DNA of 64,000 nucleotides from Solwaraspora sp. WMMA2065 (lineage in GTDB: Bacteria; Actinomycetota; Actinomycetes; Mycobacteriales; Micromonosporaceae). A program made the position numbers and the translations under genes. Of the stretch, positions 19,615 to 28,744 are shown one piece after another. Where the stretch lies: assembly GCF_030345075.1 (NCBI RefSeq), contig NZ_CP128361.1, forward strand, positions 310,001-374,000, read 5' to 3'. The notes beneath the pieces were generated by a model, which saw only the letters and a program-made list of their open reading frames with translations, did not search any database and was not told the DNA's origin. Numbering within the stretch: the first letter of the stretch is position 1; each line of letters begins with the position of its first letter.

Positions 19615-20148
19615 ATGACGGACCCGGCGCGGGTGCGCAGGCACGCGGAGCGCGTGCGCGAGCTGGTGGCTTCGGTGGTGCGTACCCAGATCAAGGACCC
19701 CAGACTCGGCATGATCACCATCACCGACGCGCGGATCACCGCTGATCTGCGCGACGCGACGGTCTTCTACACGGTCCTCGGTGACGCCGCCGCCCAGGCC
19801 GGCACCAAGGCGGCGTTGGACAGCGCGAACGGGCTGCTGCGCAGCACGGTCGGCAAGGCGCTCGGGCTGCGTCACTCACCGACGCTCACCTTCGTCCTCG
19901 ACGACGTGCAGGAGCATGCCAAGCACATCGACGATCTGCTTGCCGCAGCCCGCAGCGCCGACGCCGAGGTGCAGCGGCTGGCGGCGAACGCCGAGTACGC
20001 CGGTGACGCCCAGCCGTACCGGGCCGATTCGGATGACGACGAGGACGCAGCGGACGACGAAGACCCAGCGGAGGCGGCCCCGAAGGGCACGGCGACCGCT
20101 GACGCAGCCGGGTCCGGCCAGCCCCATCCGGACGGGCGACCCCGATGA
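19615..20148 (+). CDS. rbfA: Ribosome-binding factor A
   Basis: 177 residues. RbfA binds the 30S subunit and helps 16S rRNA 5' end maturation, particularly in the cold. KH-like core: RVRELVASVVRTQIKDPRLGMITITDARITADL and LRSTVGKALGLRHSPTLTFVLDD. A nonconserved acidic C-terminal tail of about 50 residues (DDDEDAADDEDPAE) follows. GCGGAGGT precedes the ATG. TAGGGT at 19577-19582 may be its -10. The stop overlaps the next gene (ATGA). Confidence 0.95.
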   Translation: MTDPARVRRHAERVRELVASVVRTQIKDPRLGMITITDARITADLRDATVFYTVLGDAAAQAGTKAALDSANGLLRSTVGKALGLRHSPTLTFVLDDVQEHAKHIDDLLAAARSADAEVQRLAANAEYAGDAQPYRADSDDDEDAADDEDPAEAAPKGTATADAAGSGQPHPDGRPR

Positions 20149-21182
20149 TCAGCGTTCCGTCTCCGGTCGGTCCACCGGCCGCCGATCAGGCGACCGGGCC
20201 GACCGGGGACGAGTGGGCGGCCGCAGTCGCCGCCGTCCGTGCGGTCCCGCCCGGCGGGAGGGTCCTGCTGCTGTGCCACGTCAACCCCGACGGTGACGCG
20301 CTCGGCAGCATGCTCGGCTTCGGGCTGGGCCTGACCCGGCTCGGCGGCTGCGCGGTGCAGGCCGCGTTTCCCGGCAACCAGGAGCTGCCGCCGTCCCTGC
20401 GGGGAATGCCCGGCTCCCACCTGTTGGTCCAGCCGGACGAGGCGTGGGCCGATCCGGATCTGGCGCTCTGCTTCGACGTGGCGAGCGCGTCCCGGCTGAA
20501 CGCCCTGGCCGATCGGATGACGACCCGGACGGCGATCGTGGTCGACCACCACGCCTCCAACACCCGGTTCGGCGGTATTCATCTCGTGGACCCGACTGCG
20601 GCGGCCACCTCGGTGGTGGTCGACCAGTTGCTCGGCCGGCTCGGCGTACCGCTGGACCGGGAGATCGCCGAGTGTCTCTACATTGCGCTGATCACCGACA
20701 CCGGTTCGTTCCGGTTCGACATGACCACCCCGGCGGTGCACCAGTTCGCCGCCCGGTTGCTGGCCACCGGCATCAGCCCGGCCGAGGTCTCCCGGCGGGT
20801 CTTCGACAGCCGACCGTTCGGGGCGGTCCAGCTCTTCGGTGCGGTGCTGCAACGTTGCGTCCTGGAGCCGGCGGCAGCCGGCGGCCAGGGCCTCGTCTGG
20901 ACCCATGCCACCCTGGCCGATCTGGAACGTTTCGACCAGCCGCCGTATGTGCTTGAGGCGTTGATCGATTCGGTCCGGTGCACGGTCGAGGCGGATGTGA
21001 GCTGCGTGCTCAAGCAGGTGAGCGAGACCGGATGGGCGGTATCGATGCGCAGCAAGGGCGGTGTCGACGTGAGTGCGGTGGCGGTGGCGCTCGGCGGCGG
21101 TGGGCATCGGCTCGCTGCCGGCTTCACCGGTGTCGGCAGCGCCGACGAGGTCATCGCTGCCATCCGTGCCCAGCTTGGCTGA
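20145..21182 (+). CDS. DHH-family phosphoesterase, NrnA-like (oligoribonuclease / pAp phosphatase)
   Basis: 345 residues. It degrades short RNA oligonucleotides, and some members dephosphorylate pAp or hydrolyse pGpG/pApA. The DHH motifs are present: H45-V-N-P-D49-G-D51 in LLCHVNPDGDALGS, VVDHHASN, and DHHA1 ending in GGGGHRLAAGFTG. The start ATG overlaps the rbfA stop, the standard rbfA-nrnA arrangement in Actinobacteria. Which small substrate dominates cannot be read from sequence. Confidence 0.92.
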   Translation: MISVPSPVGPPAADQATGPTGDEWAAAVAAVRAVPPGGRVLLLCHVNPDGDALGSMLGFGLGLTRLGGCAVQAAFPGNQELPPSLRGMPGSHLLVQPDEAWADPDLALCFDVASASRLNALADRMTTRTAIVVDHHASNTRFGGIHLVDPTAAATSVVVDQLLGRLGVPLDREIAECLYIALITDTGSFRFDMTTPAVHQFAARLLATGISPAEVSRRVFDSRPFGAVQLFGAVLQRCVLEPAAAGGQGLVWTHATLADLERFDQPPYVLEALIDSVRCTVEADVSCVLKQVSETGWAVSMRSKGGVDVSAVAVALGGGGHRLAAGFTGVGSADEVIAAIRAQLG

Positions 21183-21305
21183 GTGCCCCGATCGCTGACC
21201 CGGGCGCGGGTCGGTCTCCTCCACAGGTGCCAGATCTCGCCAACCGAGCCCCGACCACCTGCATAGACACTTCACTCGTCGTCACCGACCAGGGACAATC
21301 GAGTG

Positions 21306-21713
21306 ATGGAGCAGCCGTCTGAGCTCACCGCGGAGGTGCCGCGGGCCTGGGACCGACCGGTCGTCTCGATCCCGGTCATTGCCGTACTGTCGCTGGTGGG
21401 TGGGCAGCTGCCCTCGTTCTCGACGGCGGCGAACCTGTACACCATCGGCACCGGCGGGGCGCTGATCTGGTTCGGTCTGTCGCACCGGGTGCCACGGCGG
21501 CCGACCCCATGTCGACTCGGTGACGGTGCGGTGTGGTGGATCGTGCCGGTCGCGATGTTCACCGTCGTCGAGGGCGCCACGTTCGCGATGGGCTCGACCG
21601 ACGACTTCCCGACCTTCTCCAAGCTGGCCGATCCGGTGCTGGACGGGCCAGTGGCCCGGTCGGCGGCGTACTGCGGCTGGCTGGCCGCGTTCTGGGTGCT
21701 GGTGCGGCGATGA
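21306..21713 (+). CDS. Small four-helix membrane protein, unknown function
   Basis: 135 residues with hydrophobic stretches at about 20-38 (SIPVIAVLSLVGGQLPSF), 45-57 (IGTGGALIWFGLS), 74-92 (AVWWIVPVAMFTVVEGATF) and 118-134 (AAYCGWLAAFWVLV). No known domain is recognised. A GTG at 21303 sits directly before the ATG chosen. It overlaps the DUF6186 gene by 4 nt (ATGA), so the two are translated together and probably form a pair in the membrane. Confidence 0.7.
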   Translation: MEQPSELTAEVPRAWDRPVVSIPVIAVLSLVGGQLPSFSTAANLYTIGTGGALIWFGLSHRVPRRPTPCRLGDGAVWWIVPVAMFTVVEGATFAMGSTDDFPTFSKLADPVLDGPVARSAAYCGWLAAFWVLVRR

Positions 21714-21928
21714 GTGGTACTCGGGCGGCGGTGATCGGCGGTTTCGTCGTCGCGCTGGCGCTGTTCGGGGTGCTGGAACTGCTCGCCAGGCGGCCGGGCT
21801 CGCGGATCCCGACGTTCGGTGACGTTTGCGCGTACGTGATGCAGTACGAGGTGGGCAGGGTGCCGGTCGGTCGGATCGGGGTCTTCGGATTCTGGTGGTG
21901 GGTCGGGTGGCACTTCTTCGCGCGGTGA
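21710..21928 (+). CDS. DUF6186 family small membrane protein
   Basis: 72 residues: one N-terminal helix (AAVIGGFVVALALFGVLELLA), a conserved loop RRPGSRIPTFGDVCAYVM, and a C-terminal Trp-rich segment (GFWWWVGWHFFAR). I associate this pattern with DUF6186, a small actinobacterial membrane family of unknown function. The ATG overlaps the preceding stop. Confidence 0.75.
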   Translation: MSGTRAAVIGGFVVALALFGVLELLARRPGSRIPTFGDVCAYVMQYEVGRVPVGRIGVFGFWWWVGWHFFAR

Positions 21929-22351
21929 TCGACGTAGACTAATGTATTTCTCTCGCATTGTGGGAACAGTGCGCAGGATGTGGACCTGAACGATAACTTG
22001 GGTGTGGTGCGGGCCACACCTGCCCGCCGCCTGTCCGCCTGGTCGCGGCCCCGGTGATCCCGGAGGTGCCGTCGTCGGCAATCCGGTGTCAACCTGTGGG
22101 AAGGTCGTGGCGTCATGCCCAGCAAGCCCAAGCCCGAAACCGCCGACGAAGCGCGCGAGCAGGCCCGGCGGGCATTGCAGATGTCGATGGACACCCGCCA
22201 GTAACGTCTGCGGGTCGCCTCCGGCCGCGCCGTCGCGCGAGACCGCGCGGCCTGGGTCGGTGTGTTGCGGGAATCGGTCTGCGGTGTTCCGCCTAGGTAA
22301 GTGACCTGGGCAATAGCGCTCCTTACCAATCGGCTGTCAGGCTGTACCGCG
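21929..22351. other. 423-nt region with AT-rich start and one possible mini-gene
   Basis: It begins with an AT-richer stretch (TAGACTAATGTATTTC near 21947) that looks like promoter DNA, followed by GC-rich sequence. Apart from a 29-codon frame at 22115-22204, nothing coding is evident. The distance to the MATE gene is large for this genome, so a regulatory RNA or long leader is possible. Confidence 0.5.
22115..22204 (+). CDS. Candidate 29-residue small protein
   Basis: ATG to TAA frame encoding MPSKPKPETADEAREQAR and on to RALQMSMDTRQ, a charged, helix-prone peptide. A GGGAAGG Shine-Dalgarno lies 12-18 nt upstream. Third positions are mostly G/C. It stands alone in a long intergenic region. 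It may be a genuine small gene or chance; no family is recognised. Confidence 0.35.
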   Translation: MPSKPKPETADEAREQARRALQMSMDTRQ

Positions 22352-23716
22352 ATGGCCACCTCCGGCACTACGCCACCGTCGCCACCGTCCGGCCCGGGGT
22401 CCGAACCACGGTCGGCGTCCACCCGACGGATCGTGCGCCTGGCACTACCCGCTTTGGTCGTGCTGGCGGCCGAGCCGATCTACGTCCTCGTCGACACCGC
22501 CGTCGTCGGCCGCCTCGGGCCGGTGGCCCTCGCCGCCGTCGCGGTGGGTGGCACCGTGATGTCGGTGGCCGCCTGGCTCGGCACTGTCGCGGCGTACGGC
22601 ACCACCGGCCGCGCCGCCCGCCGTTACGGCGCCGGTGACCGGGCCGCCGCCCTGGCCGAGGGGGTTCAGGCGTCCTGGCTCGGGGCGTTCGCCGGACTGC
22701 TGCTCGCCGTAGCGCTGCAGATCCTGGCCGGTCCGATCACCGCTGGGCTCGCCGGGGCGCACGGCCCGGTCGCCGACGCCGCCGAACAGTGGCTGCGGAT
22801 CGCCGCCTGGGGCGCGCCGGGTCTGCTGCTGGCCGCCGCCGGCAACGGCTGGATGCGCGGTGTGCAGGAGACCCGCCGTCCGGTGTGGTACGTGCTGGCG
22901 GCCAACGTCGTCTCCGCCGTGCTCTGCCCGGTGCTGGTCTACCCGCTGGGTCTGGGGCTGACCGGGTCGGCGGTGGCCAACGTCGTCGCGCAGACCCTGG
23001 GCGGTCTGCTCTTCGTCCGGGCGCTGGCGACGGCCGGGGCGCCGTTGCGCCCCCGGCCGCACCTCCTGCTGACCCACCTCACCGTCGGACGTGACCTGCT
23101 GATCCGAGGCGCCGCGTTCCAGGTCAGCTTCCTGTCCGCCACCGCTGTCGCGGCACGGTACGGCACCATCCAGGTCGGCGCCCACCAGATCGCCATCCAG
23201 CTGTGGTTCTTCACCGCGCTGGCGATGGACGCGCTGGCGATCGCCGGCCAGTCGCTGGTCGGCGCGGCGCTGGGCGCCGGTGACGCGGCGGGCGCCCGGC
23301 TGCTCGCCCGCCGGCTGGTGCTGTTCGGCCTCCTCGCCGGCGTCGGATTCGCGGTGCTGTTCGCCGCCGGTGCCCCGGTGATTCCCGGCTGGTTCAGCCC
23401 TGACCTCGGCGTGCACGACCAGGCGATGGTCATCTGGCCGTGGTTCGTGGCGCTGCAGCCGGTGGCCGGGGTGGTCTTCGCTCTCGACGGGGTCTTCATC
23501 GGGGCGGGTGATCTGCGTTACCTACGTGACCTCACGATCGGTGGCGCGCTCGGCGGATTCCTGCCGGTCATCTGGGCCGGCTACCTGCTCGATTTCGGTC
23601 TGGCCGGCATCTGGGCCGGGCTGGCGGTGTTCATGCTGGTCCGGCTGGTCGGGCTGGTCCACCGGCTGAGGTCGCCGCAGTGGACGGTGCTCGGCGTGCC
23701 GGCCGGCCGGACCTGA
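22352..23716 (+). CDS. MATE family efflux transporter (DinF-like)
   Basis: 454 residues with about 12 hydrophobic helices in two six-helix halves. The first half starts RIVRLALPALVVLAAEPIYVL followed by VDTAVVGRLG, diagnostic of MATE/DinF exporters; the second half includes GAHQIAIQLWFF and DALAIAGQSLVG. Such proteins export cationic drugs or toxic metabolites using Na+ or H+ gradients. The ATG at 22352 is taken as start because the ~30-residue hydrophilic N-terminus leads into helix 1; an earlier in-frame start at 22301 only adds noise. Substrate unknown. Confidence 0.92.
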   Translation: MATSGTTPPSPPSGPGSEPRSASTRRIVRLALPALVVLAAEPIYVLVDTAVVGRLGPVALAAVAVGGTVMSVAAWLGTVAAYGTTGRAARRYGAGDRAAALAEGVQASWLGAFAGLLLAVALQILAGPITAGLAGAHGPVADAAEQWLRIAAWGAPGLLLAAAGNGWMRGVQETRRPVWYVLAANVVSAVLCPVLVYPLGLGLTGSAVANVVAQTLGGLLFVRALATAGAPLRPRPHLLLTHLTVGRDLLIRGAAFQVSFLSATAVAARYGTIQVGAHQIAIQLWFFTALAMDALAIAGQSLVGAALGAGDAAGARLLARRLVLFGLLAGVGFAVLFAAGAPVIPGWFSPDLGVHDQAMVIWPWFVALQPVAGVVFALDGVFIGAGDLRYLRDLTIGGALGGFLPVIWAGYLLDFGLAGIWAGLAVFMLVRLVGLVHRLRSPQWTVLGVPAGRT

Positions 23717-23750
23717 TCGCTGCGGCCATCGGGCGACCGGACCTGATCGC
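23707..23750. repeat. 14-nt direct repeat (CCGGACCTGATCGC x2) before truB
   Basis: Identical copies at 23707-23720 and 23737-23750, 30 bp apart, the first spanning the MATE stop codon. They lie 35-78 nt upstream of the truB start, in the promoter region. Could be regulator sites on one helix face or a small duplication. Confidence 0.6.
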
Positions 23751-23784
23751 CACCAAGTATCGGGATCTGGCAGGCTTGGCAGTC

Positions 23785-24669
23785 GTGAGTACGCACGGAC
23801 TGATCGTGGTCGACAAGTCGGCCGGGATGACCTCGCATGACGTCGTCGCCCGGATACGGCGGCTGGCCGGCACCCGTCGGGTGGGCCACGGCGGCACCCT
23901 GGACCCGATGGCGACCGGCGTGCTGGTGGTCGCGGTGAACCGGGCCACCCGGCTGCTTACCTACGTGATCGGCGTCGGCAAGACCTACACGGCCACCATC
24001 CGGCTCGGCGTGTCGACGGTGACCGACGACGCCGAGGGGGAGGTCACCGCCCGGTTGCCGGTGGACGGTGTCACCGAGGAGCGGATCCGGGCCGGGCTGA
24101 CCGCGCTGACCGGGGAGATCGACCAGGTGCCCAGCGCCGTGAGCGCAATCAAGATCAACGGGCAGCGGGCGTACCGGCGGGTCCGCTCCGGCGAGCAGGT
24201 CGAGCTGGCCGCCCGCCGGGTGACCATCTCCCGCCTCGACCCGATCGCCGTCCACCCGCCGACCGACGGCAGCGTCGACGTCGACGTCGAGGTGGCCTGC
24301 TCGTCCGGCACGTACATCCGGGCCATCGCCCGGGATCTGGGGACTGCGCTCGGCGTCGGCGGGCACCTCACCGCGCTGCGCCGGACCGCGGTCGGCGGGT
24401 TCACCGCGGCCGAAGCCGCCACTCTGGCGGAGCTTGAGCAGCGGGCACCGGACGTGGTGCAGTTGCCCATGGCGACCGCCGCCAGCCGCTTCCTCACCGG
24501 CCGCGAGGTCGGCGCGGAGGAGGCCCGGGTGCTCGGTCACGGTGGCCCGATCGCACCGATCGGCCGACCCGGGCCGTATGCGGTCTACGCCCCGGACGGC
24601 GAACTGCTCGCGGTGGTGTCGGAACGTGACGGCCGGGCCCGCGCGGAGGTCGTCCTCGCGCCGGCGTGA
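23785..24669 (+). CDS. truB: tRNA pseudouridine(55) synthase TruB
   Basis: 294 residues. TruB makes pseudouridine 55 in the T-loop of tRNAs. Motifs: GLIVVDKSAGMTSHDVV, GHGGTLDPMATGVL with catalytic Asp40, KTYTATIRLG, and CSSGTYIRAIARDLG. A C-terminal PUA-like extension follows (GREVGAEEARVLGHGGPI). GTG 23785 gives the homologous N-terminus; the open frame upstream is unrelated. It is followed 63 nt later by ribF, the usual actinobacterial order. Confidence 0.95.
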   Translation: MSTHGLIVVDKSAGMTSHDVVARIRRLAGTRRVGHGGTLDPMATGVLVVAVNRATRLLTYVIGVGKTYTATIRLGVSTVTDDAEGEVTARLPVDGVTEERIRAGLTALTGEIDQVPSAVSAIKINGQRAYRRVRSGEQVELAARRVTISRLDPIAVHPPTDGSVDVDVEVACSSGTYIRAIARDLGTALGVGGHLTALRRTAVGGFTAAEAATLAELEQRAPDVVQLPMATAASRFLTGREVGAEEARVLGHGGPIAPIGRPGPYAVYAPDGELLAVVSERDGRARAEVVLAPA

Positions 24670-24732
24670 CAGCATCGAACCCGGCCGGTCACCCGGTTGG
24701 GGCAAACCTTGGCGGCACAGGCGGGAGGCATC

Positions 24733-25695
24733 ATGCAGCGGTGGCGGGGAGTGGAGGCGGCCGGTGGTGGCTGGGGTCGCGCGGTGGTCACCATCGGGGT
24801 GTTCGACGGCATCCACCGCGGGCATCAGGCGACGATCGGGCATGCCGTCAAGCGGGCCCGCGACCTCGGTATCCAGTCCGTGGTGGTGACCTTCGACCCG
24901 CATCCGGCCGAGGTGGTGCGGCCCGGTAGCCATCCGGCGGTGCTCACCGGGCCGGCCCGCAAGGCCGAGCTGATCGAATCGCTCGGCGTGGACGTGCTCT
25001 GCGTACTGCCGTTCACCGTCGAGTTCTCCCGGCTGACCGCTGAGCAGTTCGTCCACGACCTGCTGGTCGAGCATCTGCACGCCGCCGTGGTGGTGGTGGG
25101 GGAGAACTTCCGGTTCGGGCACCGGGCCACCGGGGACGTCGCGCTGCTGGCGCGGCTCGGTCGCCGGTTCGGGTTCGCGGTCGAGGACGCCAGCCTGGTC
25201 ACCGACAGCGGCACGGTCTTCTCTTCGACGTACATTCGGGCCTGTATCGACGCCGGGGACGTGACCGCCGCCGCCGCCGCGCTCGGCCGGCCGCACCGCC
25301 TCGAAGGGGTGGTGGTCCGCGGCGACCGTCGCGGCCGGGAAATCGGCTTTCCCACCGCGAACCTGCTCACCCCGCGGTACGCGGCGGTGCCGGCGGACGG
25401 CATCTACGCGGCCCGGCTGGTGCGCTCGGACGGCCCGGTCCGCCCGGACGGGCTCAGCGGAGGAGGCCCCGGGCTGCCGGCTGCGGCCTCCATCGGCACC
25501 AACCCAACCTTCGCCGGCCGCGACCGCCGGGTGGAGGCGTACGTCCTCGACTTCGACCGGGACATCTACGGCGAGCAGGTGGCGATCGACTTCGTCGCCC
25601 GGCTGCGGGAGACCCGCCGGTTCGACGGGGTCGGTCCGTTGGTCGTCCAGATGAACGAGGACGTCGCCCAGGTCCGGACGGTGCTCGGCGCCTGA
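24733..25695 (+). CDS. ribF: Bifunctional riboflavin kinase / FAD synthetase
   Basis: 320 residues. Converts riboflavin to FMN and then FAD. The N-terminal nucleotidyltransferase half shows [20 protein letters not shown] and [13 protein letters not shown] plus SSTYIR; the C-terminal kinase half shows [11 protein letters not shown] and the long Glu-containing strand [14 protein letters not shown]. The ATG at 24733 has GGGAGG 5-10 nt upstream; an earlier in-frame start at 24697 is less likely. Cytosolic. Confidence 0.95.
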   Translation: MQRWRGVEAAGGGWGRAVVTIGVFDGIHRGHQATIGHAVKRARDLGIQSVVVTFDPHPAEVVRPGSHPAVLTGPARKAELIESLGVDVLCVLPFTVEFSRLTAEQFVHDLLVEHLHAAVVVVGENFRFGHRATGDVALLARLGRRFGFAVEDASLVTDSGTVFSSTYIRACIDAGDVTAAAAALGRPHRLEGVVVRGDRRGREIGFPTANLLTPRYAAVPADGIYAARLVRSDGPVRPDGLSGGGPGLPAAASIGTNPTFAGRDRRVEAYVLDFDRDIYGEQVAIDFVARLRETRRFDGVGPLVVQMNEDVAQVRTVLGA

Positions 25696-25777
25696 CGTCC
25701 ACCGGAGCCTCCCGGGCCGGTGGGCAGCCGCGATCCGACGCACCGTGGGCTTGCCGGCCGCCGTGCCGACCGGCTGG

Positions 25778-25783
25778 TAGCCT
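25778..25783 (+). promoter_or_regulatory. Candidate -10 (TAGCCT) of rpsO
   Basis: TAGCCT fits TANNNT about 98 nt before the rpsO ATG, implying a leader of about 90 nt. No -35 at ideal spacing was seen. Confidence 0.4.
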
Positions 25784-25880
25784 GAACACAGCGTCGGACC
25801 ACCGACGATTCGTCTCGCCTGCCTGCACGACGCCGCGGGCGCCGAGACGAGGGACGACCCCACACAGATTCAGGGAGACC

Positions 25881-26150
25881 ATGGCGCTCGATCAGGAAGC
25901 CAAGCGCAAGATCCGCGAGGAGTACGCCACCGCCGACGCGGACACCGGTTCGCCGGAGGTCCAGGTCGCGGTGCTCACCAAGCGGATCGCCGACCTCACC
26001 GGGCACCTCAAGGTGCACAAGCAGGACCATCACAGCCGTCGTGGTCTGCTGCTGCTGGTCGGCCGGCGCCGCCGGCTGCTTAACTACCTGCAGAAGAAGG
26101 ACATCAACCGCTACCGTTCGCTCATCGAGCGGCTCGGTCTGCGGCGGTGA
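25881..26150 (+). CDS. rpsO: 30S ribosomal protein S15
   Basis: 89 residues, exact family length. Conserved segments: [55 protein letters not shown] and [12 protein letters not shown]. Binds 16S rRNA early in 30S assembly. GGGAGA precedes the ATG. A GC-rich hairpin follows within 5 nt of the stop, and pnp lies 237 nt downstream, the standard rpsO-pnp order. Confidence 0.97.
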   Translation: MALDQEAKRKIREEYATADADTGSPEVQVAVLTKRIADLTGHLKVHKQDHHSRRGLLLLVGRRRRLLNYLQKKDINRYRSLIERLGLRR

Positions 26151-26154
26151 CGTA

Positions 26155-26193
26155 GCGGCGCGGCGGCGGCCGTCCATGGCCCCGCCGCGCCGC
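26155..26193 (+). terminator. Hairpin in the rpsO-pnp spacer
   Basis: Perfect 12-bp GC stem (26155-26166 with 26182-26193), extended inward after a one-base bulge by GGCC/GGCC around a 6-nt loop. It starts 4 nt after the rpsO stop. It may terminate rpsO or act as an RNase-processing site between rpsO and pnp. Confidence 0.7.
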
Positions 26194-26387
26194 ACCACCA
26201 TCATCCGACACCGGGCACCACGACCCACCCGTCGACGGGAGCCGGTCAACGTACCGGTCCTCGGTAGTGGCCCCCGGGCCAGCCGGCCACGACGCCGGCT
26301 CCCCCGGGCGCTTCGATCGATGACCGGCCGGTTGAGTAGCTCCCCGAGGTCGTGGCCCCACGACGCGTAAAGGAGCGCGACATTACC

Positions 26388-28733
26388 ATGACCGAGCAGC
26401 ACAATCTCGGCACCCAACGCAGCACCGCCGTGATCGACAACGGAGCTTTCGGCACCCGCGAGGTCACCTTCTCCGCCGGACGGCTGGCCCGCCAGGCCGC
26501 CGGCTCGGTGATCGCCCAGCTGGGCGACACCGTGGTGCTCTCCGCGACCACCGCCAGCAAACAGCCGCGTGAGCACCTCGACTTCTTCCCGCTCACCGTC
26601 GACGTCGAGGAGCGGATGTACGCCGCCGGGCGAATCCCCGGCTCGTTCTTCCGCCGCGAGGGTCGGCCGAGCGAGGAGGCGATCCTCACCTGCCGGCTGA
26701 CCGACCGGCCGCTGCGCCCGACGTTCGCCAAGGGCCTGCGCAACGAGGTCCAGGTGGTGGCCACCGTGCTGGCGCTGGACCCGGCCCACCCGTACGACGT
26801 GATCGCGATCAACGCGGCGTCGATGTCCACCAAGCTGTCCGGCCTGCCGTTCTCCGGGCCGATCGGGGCGACCCGCGTCGCCCACGTCGACGGCGCGTGG
26901 GTGGCCTTCCCGACCCTGGACGAGCTGTCCCGGGCCACCTTCGACATGGTGGTCGCCGGCCGGGCCCTGCCGGACGGCGACGTGGCGATCATGATGGTCG
27001 AGGCTGAGGCCACGCCGCACGCGGTGGGGCTGATCGCCGGCGGCGCCACCGCCCCCACCGAGGACGTGGTGGCCAGCGGGCTGGAGGCGGCCAAGCCGAC
27101 CATCCGCGAGCTGTGCCGGGCGCAGAGCGAGCTGGCCGAGGTGGCGGCGAAGCCGGTCGCCGACTTCCCGGTCTTCCTCGACTACGGCGACGACGTCTAC
27201 GACGCGGTCGTGGCCGCCGGCCGCGACGAGGTCGCCGAGGCGTTGAAGATCGCCTCCAAGGCGGAGCGTGAGGACGCGCTGGACCGGATCAAGGACAAGG
27301 TCGCCGGCGAGCTCGTCGAGCGCTTTGAGGGCCGGGAGAAGGAGATCGGCGCGGCCTTCCGGTCGTTGACCAAGTCCGAGGTCCGGGCCCGGGTGCTCCG
27401 CGAGCAGGTACGCATCGACGGCCGCGGCCCACGGGACATCCGACCGCTGACCGCCGAGGTCGGGGTGCTGCCCCGGGTGCACGGCTCGGCGCTGTTCGAG
27501 CGCGGCGAGACGCAGATCCTCGGGGTCAGCACGCTGAACATGCTGCGGCTGGAGCAGACGCTGGACACCCTCTCCCCGGAGAAGTCCAAGCGCTACATGC
27601 ACAACTACAACTTCCCGCCGTACTCCACCGGCGAGACCGGCCGGGTCGGCTCGCCGAAGCGGCGGGAGATCGGTCACGGCGCGCTCGCCGAGCGGGCCCT
27701 GGTGCCGGTGCTGCCGACCCGCGAGGAGTTCCCGTACGCGATCCGTCAGGTCTCCGAGGCGCTCGGCTCCAACGGGTCGACGAGCATGGGCTCGGTCTGC
27801 GCCTCCACGCTGTCGCTGCTGTCGGCCGGGGTGCCGATGAAGGCCCCGGTGGCCGGGATTGCGATGGGCCTGATCTCCGACGAGGTCGACGGGCAGACCC
27901 GGTACGTCACGCTGACCGACATCCTCGGCGCCGAGGACGCGTTCGGCGACATGGACTTCAAGGTGGCCGGCACTCCAGAGTTCGTCACCGCGTTGCAGTT
28001 GGACACCAAGCTCGACGGCATCCCGTCGGACGTGCTCGCCGGTGCCCTGCAGCAGGCCCGCGAGGCCCGGATGACCATCCTCGAGGTGATGCGCCAGGCG
28101 ATCGAGGGGCCGGCCGCGATGAGCGAGCACGCCCCGCGGGTGACCACGGTGAAGATCCCGGTCGACAAGATCGGCATGGTGATCGGCCCGAAGGGCCAGA
28201 CCATCAACGCGATCCAGGACGAGACCGGCGCGGACATCTCGATCGAGGACGACGGCACCATCTACGTCGGCGCCACCAACGGGCCGGCCGCCGAAGCCGC
28301 CGTCGAGCGGATCAACGCGATCGCCAACCCGACGCTGCCGAAGGCCGGCGACAAGTTCCTCGGCACGGTCGTCAAGACCGCCGCGTTCGGCGCGTTCATC
28401 TCGCTGCTGCCCGGCCGCGACGGACTGCTGCACATCTCCAAGGTGGGCGACGGCAAGCGGGTCGAGCGGGTCGAGGACCACCTCAACGTCGGCGACAAGG
28501 TCGAGGTGCAAATCGCCGACATCGACGCCCGCGGCAAGATCTACCTGGACAAGGTCCGCCCGGAGGGCGCCGAGGCGCCGGCCGCGTCCGACGGCGGCGA
28601 GCGTCCCGGTGGCCGCGACCGTGGTGACCGGGGGCCGCGCGATCGCGGGGACCGGGACCGTGGCGACCGGGGCCCCAGCCGGGGCGACGGTGGCGAGGGC
28701 GGCGAGCGCCGCCGACGTAACCGGCACAGCTGA
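26388..28733 (+). CDS. pnp: Polyribonucleotide nucleotidyltransferase (PNPase)
   Basis: 781 residues. 3'-5' phosphorolytic exoribonuclease; actinobacterial orthologues (GPSI) also add 3' tails. Two RNase PH domains (about 10-250 and 340-570, with [25 protein letters not shown]), KH domain ([21 protein letters not shown]) and S1 domain ([20 protein letters not shown]). The tail is Gly/Arg/Asp-rich ([19 protein letters not shown]), useful for RNA contact. AAGGAG lies about 12 nt before the ATG. An M16 peptidase gene follows after 11 nt. Confidence 0.97.
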   Translation: MTEQHNLGTQRSTAVIDNGAFGTREVTFSAGRLARQAAGSVIAQLGDTVVLSATTASKQPREHLDFFPLTVDVEERMYAAGRIPGSFFRREGRPSEEAILTCRLTDRPLRPTFAKGLRNEVQVVATVLALDPAHPYDVIAINAASMSTKLSGLPFSGPIGATRVAHVDGAWVAFPTLDELSRATFDMVVAGRALPDGDVAIMMVEAEATPHAVGLIAGGATAPTEDVVASGLEAAKPTIRELCRAQSELAEVAAKPVADFPVFLDYGDDVYDAVVAAGRDEVAEALKIASKAEREDALDRIKDKVAGELVERFEGREKEIGAAFRSLTKSEVRARVLREQVRIDGRGPRDIRPLTAEVGVLPRVHGSALFERGETQILGVSTLNMLRLEQTLDTLSPEKSKRYMHNYNFPPYSTGETGRVGSPKRREIGHGALAERALVPVLPTREEFPYAIRQVSEALGSNGSTSMGSVCASTLSLLSAGVPMKAPVAGIAMGLISDEVDGQTRYVTLTDILGAEDAFGDMDFKVAGTPEFVTALQLDTKLDGIPSDVLAGALQQAREARMTILEVMRQAIEGPAAMSEHAPRVTTVKIPVDKIGMVIGPKGQTINAIQDETGADISIEDDGTIYVGATNGPAAEAAVERINAIANPTLPKAGDKFLGTVVKTAAFGAFISLLPGRDGLLHISKVGDGKRVERVEDHLNVGDKVEVQIADIDARGKIYLDKVRPEGAEAPAASDGGERPGGRDRGDRGPRDRGDRDRGDRGPSRGDGGEGGERRRRNRHS

Positions 28734-28744
28734 CGCCGGCCAAG

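Noticed and set aside
25566-28727. 1053-codon antisense frame over rpsO and pnp
   Set aside because: No family resemblance and covers strongly conserved PNPase; a GC-bias artefact.
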